This document shows, piece by piece, positions 57,390 through 63,580 of a DNA stretch of 64,000 nt. The notes under the pieces were generated by a model. It ran no database searches and was not told the DNA's origin. It saw only the letters and a list, made by a program, of their open reading frames with translations. Source of the stretch: Cupriavidus pauculus (GTDB lineage: Bacteria; Pseudomonadota; Gammaproteobacteria; Burkholderiales; Burkholderiaceae); the NCBI RefSeq assembly GCF_008801835.1, contig NZ_VZOW01000013.1:1-64000 (forward strand), given 5' to 3'. The position numbers and the translations under genes were made by a program. The first letter of the stretch is position 1; each line of letters starts with the position of its first letter.

Positions 57390-58706
57390 TTATAGTTTAA
57401 TTTTGCCTTCTCTGGTCATTGATTGATTTTGCTTAGTCTTATGCTCAAGCCCAAGTTTCCTCATCATGTCTTCGTATGGATCTTTTTGAGCAAGGTTGAT
57501 GTCAAGCTTGTTCTTGTTGACAATTCGGTTTAATGCTTGCTCAGGGTCTTGATTGCCGACCATGCTTTTCAATTTATCTGACATGTGATCGTAGGCTTTT
57601 GTCTCAAGAATAAGCTCTGGATCGTTTCTAAGTGGATAAGAGGCTTTCGCAACAATCTCTTTGTCTTTCTTTCCCATCTCAAGCACAAGCTCTCTGTCGG
57701 ACAAGAATGATGGCTCAATGCTGGTAGCGGGTTTTTTGTAGTCTGTACCATGCAATTCTTGCTCGACTTCTTTCGTAAGTCCCTCAGAGATTGGTTTGAA
57801 ATCTTTGTGTGATAAAGCATCTTTGAAGACTTCTCTATCTGCTCGTAGCTCGTCGCCTAGATAGTGGAAAATTTCTGGGGATACCTTAACGGCTTGTTGA
57901 GCGAAGTCTTTGTTATCAAGAAGCTCTCTATCTAAAACAGGATAGAACTGGTGTTCCCCTTTGAGAGCTTGTAGGGCAATATCAGTATCTTTTTGGAGAT
58001 GTCTATCTAAGTTAAGATATGCTGCTGGATCGGCTGCTACTAGGTCCATTGCGAAAGGCTTATCTGCAAGTAGGTTGGATGGTAGAGAGTAATATCTGCC
58101 ACTTTGACCTTGGGCACTTAAAGTCTCAAACCAATGTTTGTCCCTCTCTGAGGCATTGGGTCTTTCGGCTCTTTGGCGAGCTCGTTCAATGAGTTCTGGA
58201 TCAGCTTTCAAATAGTGCTTGAATTTCTCTTGGGCTGTTTCATTGCTTTTCGCGTCTCTCCAATCATCATCCCAAGTCTCAGCATGAATTGCATGAGCAT
58301 AGGCAAGGACAATCTCCTTGTCTTGTTTTAGCTCATCCCCCATTGAGTCCATAATTCCGGTTTTTCTTGCTTTTGAATTCAAGGCAGATAGATAGAAATC
58401 TCTATCGTTTCTGACCTCATCGCTCATGTCTGCAAGAGGAAAAGTGGAAGTTCCGAACCATAAACTACGTGCGGCATCTAGTGCTTCAAGAGCAAACTCT
58501 CGGCTGTTTTTTAATCTGTCTGAGGCGTATTTAGCCAAGTCGCCATCTTGTTCAACACAAGCGATCATGAACTTTTCATTGTCAAAATATTCTTGTGGTA
58601 GTAGCTTGGATTTGTCTTTGCAATCACTTTGGTAAAGCTCTTGAGCCATCTTCTCAAAGTCGTCGGTGATTTGGATTGGCTCTATTTGATCAAGTGTTTT
58701 TTCCAT
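57390..58706 (-). CDS. DUF4116-like repeat protein with C-terminal DMM tag
   Basis: 438 residues made of repeats such as LKNSREFALEALDAAR, VRNDRDFYLSALNSKA, LKQDKEIVLAYAHAIH, LRADREVFKDALSHKD and LRNDPELILETKAYDH. I recognise the DUF4116-type pattern seen in Legionella and other intracellular-bacteria proteins. It ends LAQKDPYEDMMRKLGLEHKT and a basic tail. First gene of the pair with the ankyrin protein. It is a candidate translocated protein; no enzyme motif seen. Confidence 0.75.
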   Translation of the reverse strand: MEKTLDQIEPIQITDDFEKMAQELYQSDCKDKSKLLPQEYFDNEKFMIACVEQDGDLAKYASDRLKNSREFALEALDAARSLWFGTSTFPLADMSDEVRNDRDFYLSALNSKARKTGIMDSMGDELKQDKEIVLAYAHAIHAETWDDDWRDAKSNETAQEKFKHYLKADPELIERARQRAERPNASERDKHWFETLSAQGQSGRYYSLPSNLLADKPFAMDLVAADPAAYLNLDRHLQKDTDIALQALKGEHQFYPVLDRELLDNKDFAQQAVKVSPEIFHYLGDELRADREVFKDALSHKDFKPISEGLTKEVEQELHGTDYKKPATSIEPSFLSDRELVLEMGKKDKEIVAKASYPLRNDPELILETKAYDHMSDKLKSMVGNQDPEQALNRIVNKNKLDINLAQKDPYEDMMRKLGLEHKTKQNQSMTREGKIKL

Positions 58707-58776
58707 ATAGATTCCTTGTTGGTTTCATTCATCATCTATATCAGAATATTGGCATAAATCAAGTTAATTGCTTGAT

Positions 58777-58995
58777 TTATTTGCTATTTTCTTGTTCTTT
58801 CTTCTTCATCTCTTCAGCTTCTATTTCTTCAAGCTCATTCTCTAACCATCGCTGTAGGTTCATTAGTTGAATAGCGATTTCGGTTGAGTAGAAATGGAAC
58901 AATGCCCATATAAAGAAGGCAACAAGTGGGATGAGTTTCCAGCATGAAGGAAAGCCCAAGAGCAAGCCGATAGCCAGAGCAATGATGGGGTTCAT
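58777..58995 (-). CDS. Small membrane protein
   Basis: 72 residues with two N-terminal hydrophobic segments (IIALAIGLLLGFPSCWKLIP; LVAFFIWALFHFYS) and a charged helix ending KKKEQENSK. ATGA overlap with the HNH gene. Last gene of the operon. Confidence 0.62.
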   Translation of the reverse strand: MNPIIALAIGLLLGFPSCWKLIPLVAFFIWALFHFYSTEIAIQLMNLQRWLENELEEIEAEEMKKKEQENSK

Positions 58996-59609
58996 TCGTA
59001 CACCCCTTTACGGCAAAAGCGGTTCTCTTGGGTGGTGAAGACGATTGGTTGGTTGTTCTGCTCTTTGACCTGGTAGGGGTAGCTATTGAGGTAGGTGAGA
59101 TCCAGCTTCCAGACTCCCTTGAGTTGCTTGACCTCGTGCTTGGCTCTGTTGATGGCCAGTTCTACCTGGTCGGCAGTCCAGCCGTTGACCTTCTGTATGT
59201 GAGCTCTAACCATTGGCCCGTAGCCTCTAGAGTCAGTAAAGGCTATGTGCTTGAACTTGTGACAAAGCGGGCAAAGGATGAGGATATTTGTGAGGGATTG
59301 GGTTCTGGTTCTGTGGTCGTGAACCCATTCCTCGTGAGCCTCGACGTCGTGCTTGAAACCTTGGGCTTTTCCCTTGCCCCCGCATACCTCACAACAGAAG
59401 CCTTTCTTGCGCTTCGCATAATTCCTCAGCTCGTTCCATTGGGTCTCGGTAAGCCTAGAGCGGACATTTACCCCAGACATCTTCCAAGGAATCATGTCGG
59501 GCAAGATCTTGCCTTCTTGTGTTTGCTGGTTGGATTTTGGCTTGGAAAATAAGCCGTAGGCGATTAGGACAATGCCAAGTAGTAGGAATGTTGTTATTAG
59601 TATGGTCAT
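58992..59609 (-). CDS. Membrane-anchored HNH nuclease-like protein
   Basis: 205 residues. An N-terminal membrane helix (ILITTFLLLGIVLIAYGLF) is followed by an HNH domain: C-E-V-C-G-G, EAHEEWVHDHRTRTQ and CPLCHKFKH. The four Cys suggest a structural zinc, and the His-Asp pair the active site. HNH domains nick or cut DNA. Membrane anchoring is unusual and would place it at the site of DNA entry or exit. The start at 59609 is used because the longer frame overlaps the 59660 gene. Confidence 0.75.
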   Translation of the reverse strand: MTILITTFLLLGIVLIAYGLFSKPKSNQQTQEGKILPDMIPWKMSGVNVRSRLTETQWNELRNYAKRKKGFCCEVCGGKGKAQGFKHDVEAHEEWVHDHRTRTQSLTNILILCPLCHKFKHIAFTDSRGYGPMVRAHIQKVNGWTADQVELAINRAKHEVKQLKGVWKLDLTYLNSYPYQVKEQNNQPIVFTTQENRFCRKGVYE

Positions 59610-59659
59610 GTTGTTCTTCTTGTGGTTAACAAGACAACATACCAGATAAATACACTTAA

Positions 59660-59830
59660 TCAAGTGTATTGGTCGATCATGTATGAGTAATAGTCTTGAT
59701 CTAGGCTTGCAAGATACCTTTTGATTTCTATTTTAAGAAGCTGTTTGCTCTTCGCATTGACAATCTTTTCTATGGTTCTCGTAGAGCAATCCTCATCTCT
59801 GTAATAGACCCTCACTCTTGCCGACTTCAT
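59660..59830 (-). CDS. Small unknown protein
   Basis: 56 residues (MKSARVRVYYRDEDCSTRTI ... YSYMIDQYT), basic. Its ATG overlaps the stop of the gene before it (ATGA), which supports it as real. Not recognised. Confidence 0.6.
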   Translation of the reverse strand: MKSARVRVYYRDEDCSTRTIEKIVNAKSKQLLKIEIKRYLASLDQDYYSYMIDQYT

Positions 59831-60036
59831 GCGTGGAAGCTTCCCGCATGGTGCAAGACAAATCCTAGTCTATGGGCAAGAATCAATAGAGCAATTGTCG
59901 CAATAACAATCATGAATCGCACCCACACTGGCATGCCCTCTGGTTCATGGTGTTTTTCTTCCTTGACTGATTTATTCCAGAAGTCAAATTCTTGCTCTTG
60001 TCTCTCACATTGAAGCTCGGCGTTTTTGTTTTTCAT
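59827..60036 (-). CDS. Small membrane protein
   Basis: 69 residues with a charged N-terminal half and one membrane helix (VRFMIVIATIALLILAHRLG). It overlaps both neighbours by 4 bp. Confidence 0.62.
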   Translation of the reverse strand: MKNKNAELQCERQEQEFDFWNKSVKEEKHHEPEGMPVWVRFMIVIATIALLILAHRLGFVLHHAGSFHA

Positions 60037-60365
60037 TTGGCTTCCTTTGTCTTAATCCAAGTTCTACTCCATTTTTCCAAATCATCAAGCATCTTCGCCT
60101 TGAGTTCTTTCTTCTGATTGTAGTATTCAACAAATCGCTTAGCTGCCCCCTCTGGGTGATCCTCAATGGAAAGCTTCTGAGGGTCATTGGGATTCGAGAT
60201 ATAGAAGAATGATGCGGTAGGGGTTGATTTCCCTACTTGCTCTTTTTCAATCACAATGAGCTTGCCCTTGTATTCAACCAAATCATACTTGTCATCGTAT
60301 TCGATAATATTATTGACATATTGGTGGCTTGCTTGTATTTCATCAATTATTTGTATTAGGTTCAT
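60033..60365 (-). CDS. Unknown protein, first of the HNH operon
   Basis: 110 residues: a small beta domain (YDLVEYKGKLIVIEKEQV) and a C-terminal charged helix. ATG behind AAGGAGAGG. Class B promoter upstream. Not recognised. Confidence 0.62.
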   Translation of the reverse strand: MNLIQIIDEIQASHQYVNNIIEYDDKYDLVEYKGKLIVIEKEQVGKSTPTASFFYISNPNDPQKLSIEDHPEGAAKRFVEYYNQKKELKAKMLDDLEKWSRTWIKTKEAK

Positions 60366-60395
60366 GACCCCTCTCCTTTATCGTCCTTTCTATTC

Positions 60396-60423
60396 AATTT
60401 AACGGTTATATTGAGTTTGTCAA
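60396..60423 (-). promoter_or_regulatory. Class B promoter of the HNH operon
   Basis: TTGACA, 16 bp, TAAATT. Confidence 0.7.
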
Positions 60424-60452
60424 CATTCAAGATAGATAAAAGGTTGGCTATC

Positions 60453-60480
60453 TTGACAAATGGAAATTGAAAGTTATATT
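60453..60480 (+). promoter_or_regulatory. Promoter of the pilin gene
   Basis: TTGACA, 16 bp, TATATT, divergent from the HNH operon. Confidence 0.75.
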
Positions 60481-60513
60481 TGGAGAACAACCATAAAAAT
60501 AAAAGGGGACACT

Positions 60514-60972
60514 ATGAGACTTAATGGGAGGAAAAACGGATTTACATTGATAGAGCTGATGATTACGGTGGCTATCGTTGGAATTTTAGCGGCAATAGCT
60601 TTGCCCGCTTATCAAGACTATGTAATAAGAGCGCAAGTATCTGAAGGTATGACAATTGTTGGTGGGCTTCAAGACGATATTCAAGAATACTATGCGAACA
60701 ATGGAACACTGCCTGCAAGTAATTGGGCGGTTCCTACTGCAATGCCAGTCGGCAAGTATGCTTTCGTCAATAACATTCAAAACGGCTTGATTATTGTTCG
60801 TTTCGGCAGTGGAGCAAATGCCAAGCTTTCAAGAGCAATGTTAGCGATAGAAGCGGTTCCTGATGCGAATGGCTCAATCCATTGGAAGTGCGGAAATTTC
60901 GCTATGATTGCCCCTCAGTGGTTGCCATCAAGTTGCAAAGACACGATAGATTTGAATGGATATGGTGGTTAA
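60514..60972 (+). CDS. Type IV pilin
   Basis: 152 residues. A short basic leader (MRLNGRKNG) is cut before [20 protein letters not shown], with Glu5 of the mature pilin; the helix continues [12 protein letters not shown]. The C-terminal part carries the Cys pair (WKCGNFAMI ... PSSCKD) typical of major pilins. The start at 60514 follows AAAAGGGGACACT. Type IV pilins form thin flexible fibres; IncI-type conjugative plasmids use such pili for mating in liquid. Pilus assembly genes are not in the window, so host machinery or genes outside would be needed. Confidence 0.88.
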   Translation: MRLNGRKNGFTLIELMITVAIVGILAAIALPAYQDYVIRAQVSEGMTIVGGLQDDIQEYYANNGTLPASNWAVPTAMPVGKYAFVNNIQNGLIIVRFGSGANAKLSRAMLAIEAVPDANGSIHWKCGNFAMIAPQWLPSSCKDTIDLNGYGG

Positions 60973-60983
60973 GCCATAGAGCA

Positions 60984-61011
60984 ACAAAAAAAGCCCCTAG
61001 AGGGCTTTCTT
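60984..61011 (+). terminator. Terminator after the pilin gene
   Basis: AAGCCC-CTAG-AGGGCTTTC. Confidence 0.75.
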
Positions 61012-61029
61012 TCATTGTGGCTGGTGAAT

Positions 61030-61200
61030 TTATCCTTGGAAATGCTGGGGATTCGCCAAGTCATTCCAAAGGTCTACACCCACTTTCTTGATCCCTTCCT
61101 TAAATGATTGATCATGCTGAGCATAGGTGTAGTATACCAATGAGGCTAATAGAAGTATGCTGATCAGTTTGATAATGGTTTGTTGTTTCTTGGTTGTCAT
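61030..61200 (-). CDS. Small membrane protein with a GIKK...FQG C-terminal end
   Basis: 56 residues: MTTKKQQTIIKLISILLLAS with one membrane helix, then KEGIKKVGVDLWNDLANPQH and FQG. AAGGAGACTTATC precedes the ATG. Its end resembles the 56250 protein. It lies 20 bp after the SGNH hydrolase gene. Confidence 0.65.
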   Translation of the reverse strand: MTTKKQQTIIKLISILLLASLVYYTYAQHDQSFKEGIKKVGVDLWNDLANPQHFQG

Positions 61201-61220
61201 GATAAGTCTCCTTGTTGTGG

Positions 61221-61748
61221 TTAGATTCCAAGTTGTTGAGCAATTGCTTTGTAGCCGTTGTTCGTGGGGTGGATGTGGTCTGCTGAGATGGTTTGGTCAA
61301 TGTTCTTCATGTAGTCACGATTTCGCATGGCTACATAGAGAGCATCCTTCTTCTTCTGAATACCAAACGACAAGATAGCGGGTGGAAGTATCCAGATCAC
61401 ATTCTGAGCATGGATGCGAGCTCGTAGGGCTGCTAGGTTGGATCTCGTGCCTGGATAGTCTCTGTCGTTGATTCCAAGACTCACAATGACTGTTTGGACG
61501 GCCGGCACCTGGTTGAACCTGGTGAGAGCTTGGACTGTATTCAAGCCGACCTTGGTGTCACTGGCGCATTGTGGGAGCTGAGCTGCGATCCCTTGTGCAA
61601 TGGAGTCCCCCATCACAAAGCAAGAGGCATCCTTCTTCTTGCTCACAACTTCTTGACCGAATGCCTTGGGTAAGCCCGCTATCAAGCAAAGCATGATGAA
61701 GGCTACGGTCAATGTCACATAATAAAATCGTTTTTGGCTTGTTTTCAT
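61221..61748 (-). CDS. Secreted SGNH/GDSL hydrolase
   Basis: 175 residues with an N-terminal signal or anchor (YYVTLTVAFIMLCLIAGLPK). SGNH blocks: VMGDSIAQG (nucleophile Ser), LGINDRDYPGT (Gly-Asn block) and DHIHPTNNGY (catalytic Asp and His). It should hydrolyse esters in the periplasm, for example acetyl groups on cell-wall sugars. The start at 61748 follows AAAGGAGGATTT; the frame upstream runs through that site. Confidence 0.85.
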   Translation of the reverse strand: MKTSQKRFYYVTLTVAFIMLCLIAGLPKAFGQEVVSKKKDASCFVMGDSIAQGIAAQLPQCASDTKVGLNTVQALTRFNQVPAVQTVIVSLGINDRDYPGTRSNLAALRARIHAQNVIWILPPAILSFGIQKKKDALYVAMRNRDYMKNIDQTISADHIHPTNNGYKAIAQQLGI

Positions 61749-61779
61749 AAATCCTCCTTTGTATATTTTTTCCTTGTAG

Positions 61780-61980
61780 TTATTGTTTGTTTTCCACTTT
61801 GACAAAGTGACTATCCTCTATGTTTGAGATAAAGCCTTGAATGATGAAATTGGCAAAGCCAAGTTTGGTGCAGATTGCTTTGATTTCAGTCAATATGCTC
61901 TTGGTTAAGACTCTGACAAAGAAGAAGGCTGTTCCCTCATCTTCTGCAATGAAATATTGGTTATTGATAGCTGCCATCAT
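61780..61980 (-). CDS. Unknown small protein
   Basis: 66 residues (MMAAINNQYFIAEDEGTAFF...). AAGGAGACAATC precedes the first ATG. Not recognised. Confidence 0.6.
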   Translation of the reverse strand: MMAAINNQYFIAEDEGTAFFFVRVLTKSILTEIKAICTKLGFANFIIQGFISNIEDSHFVKVENKQ

Positions 61981-62006
61981 GATTGTCTCCTTGTAGTTAT
62001 GGTTGG

Positions 62007-62025
62007 TAGCCCGTAAGGTGGGCTA
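62007..62025. repeat. Intercistronic hairpin
   Basis: TAGCCC-GTAAGGT-GGGCTA. Confidence 0.55.
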
Positions 62026-62035
62026 ATCCTTGTTG

Positions 62036-62287
62036 TTAGTCACCAATTTCAAGTTGGCGCAACATGCGATCTCCTTCCTTTCTTGCTTCTTTGTCAATTT
62101 CAAATCTATTTCTAGACAAGAAGTTATAAATTCTTATGGTTTCTTTGTATTTTTTAGACACTTCAGTAGCAACAGTTATGAAATCAGTGTCGCCGTCAAA
62201 ACAGTATGCGTGAGAAAGTTTGTGCAAAACATTGTAGTACGCATCAATTTTGTCTTGTTTTAATTGAGCCTTGGCTTTGTCATTCAT
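62036..62287 (-). CDS. Unknown small protein
   Basis: 83 residues, helical and charged (MNDKAKAQLKQDKIDAYYNV...). First gene of a class B unit that continues to the SGNH hydrolase. Not recognised. Confidence 0.6.
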   Translation of the reverse strand: MNDKAKAQLKQDKIDAYYNVLHKLSHAYCFDGDTDFITVATEVSKKYKETIRIYNFLSRNRFEIDKEARKEGDRMLRQLEIGD

Positions 62288-62321
62288 GGCGGGTCTCCTT
62301 GTTTGTTTTTGTTATATATTT

Positions 62322-62349
62322 AATTTAACGGTTATTTGGAATATGTCAA
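62322..62349 (-). promoter_or_regulatory. Class B promoter
   Basis: TTGACA, 16 bp, TAAATT, with the tandem site from about 62373. Confidence 0.7.
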
Positions 62350-62424
62350 CATAATGACCGATTAAATCTTGACTTTTAGATAAACGGTAAACTTCAAGAT
62401 AGAAGGTAAGATTGATTGATGAAT

Positions 62425-62720
62425 TGAAGATGTTGGCTTTTTTGATCGTCAAAGCCTGAAAATTGGCTTGCGAGAAGGGGCTACAAGCCTCTGTTTGAGG
62501 TTGGTTGGTGCTTTGGTATGTCTCGGGTGGAAAACGGCTCCACGGGGCTAGAAATGGCCTTCCTGAGCCTGTGCCCAAACATTGAGCAAAAGGTGAGTGT
62601 TTTCGGGAGGGTAGGAGTTGGTCTCTACCTGGTGGAGTTGGTGCCGTAGGCTGGGAGACCTGGCTGAGCGGCTTGACCGCTAGGAAAGCTAAGGCTTTCT
62701 TGAAGATGACTTTGAGGATT
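62425..62720 (+). ncRNA. Long noncoding RNA-like block, copy 2
   Basis: It occupies most of the 62288-62792 gap. 62463-62560 matches 37932-38030 in order (GGCTTGCGAGAA, GGGGCTACAAG, GGTTGGTGC, GCTCCACGGGGCTA). The 3' module is GCC-GTA-GGC, AGCGG-CTTGA-CCGCT (62667-62681) and GAAAGC-TAAG-GCTTTC (62684-62699), then TTGAAGATGACTT. No credible gene. Confidence 0.5.
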
Positions 62721-62756
62721 GGTTAGGTTCCTCATTTAAGAAGGCTGGGAGCCAAT

Positions 62757-62780
62757 AAAAAAGCCCTCCGAAGAGAGCTC
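62757..62780 (-). terminator. Terminator
   Basis: GAGCTCTC-TTCG-GAGGGCT followed by a minus-strand T run; nearly the same hairpin as at 56765. Confidence 0.65.
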
Positions 62781-62792
62781 ATGGTGATTGGT

Positions 62793-63554
62793 TCATACCT
62801 TGATTTTTCCAGCTCGTGTGATTGATTGCTCTTGCTTGTCCTTATGTTGGATACCAAGCTTTTTCATCATGTCTTCGTAGCTGTCTTTTTGAGGAAGCTC
62901 ACGATCCAATTTGATGGCATTAAGCTTGTTTGCTACTTCTTGAGCATGGTCAAACTTTTCCTGTGCAGATGGATTTACTTGCTTGTTAAGTCTAGTGGGG
63001 TTAATCATCTTCTTGATATTCTCGAAGTCAGCTCCTTTGACTAAATTCTCTTCAATAACATCCTTTCTCCATTTGATATCGTCGGGGTGGTGGTCTCGCA
63101 CTTGGATGAAGTCTAAAACAGCTTGCTCGCGCTCTTTATTGAGTGTTTCTTGGTTCAATGGCCTGAATGATTTTTTGTCGTTATCATGATCTACGAAGCC
63201 ATAATGGGTGACGTCATGTTGTTTATTGTAAGACCAAGAGTTTGTTTGTTCGTCAAAGAGATAGTTGAAGTCCTTTTGCCAATATTGTTTTCTTGTTTTG
63301 TAGTGGTCAATATCGGTGAAGCTGCGGGAGTATTCTGGATTTTTCCCCACCCCATAAAATTCCGTTGATTGTTTGGTTTCGCCAAGACGATCCATTGCCT
63401 CACCTTTTATCAAGTTCTTTACGGATTCAGCATCCTTGTAGTGGTTGAGTAATTTTTCACCAACTCCACCAATCAAGTAGCCGTCATGGTGGCAATAAGT
63501 CATGTTAATAGTTCCATCCTTATTTAAAATTGCGATTGTTGCGTTTGTAGACAT
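62793..63554 (-). CDS. Unknown protein with C-terminal DMM tag
   Basis: 253 residues. The first 70 (MSTNATIAILNKDGTINMTY, CHHDGYLIGGVGEKLLNHY) resemble a small domain I recall from phage and plasmid proteins (I-Y-C-H-x-D-G-Y). The middle is charged. The end is LDRELPQKDSYEDMMKKLGI and a basic tail, encoded by 105 bp identical to the ankyrin gene's end. AAGGAGAAAATCT precedes the start. Candidate translocated protein. Confidence 0.72.
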   Translation of the reverse strand: MSTNATIAILNKDGTINMTYCHHDGYLIGGVGEKLLNHYKDAESVKNLIKGEAMDRLGETKQSTEFYGVGKNPEYSRSFTDIDHYKTRKQYWQKDFNYLFDEQTNSWSYNKQHDVTHYGFVDHDNDKKSFRPLNQETLNKEREQAVLDFIQVRDHHPDDIKWRKDVIEENLVKGADFENIKKMINPTRLNKQVNPSAQEKFDHAQEVANKLNAIKLDRELPQKDSYEDMMKKLGIQHKDKQEQSITRAGKIKV

Positions 63555-63580
63555 AGATTTTCTCCTTGTAGTTGTCTGTT

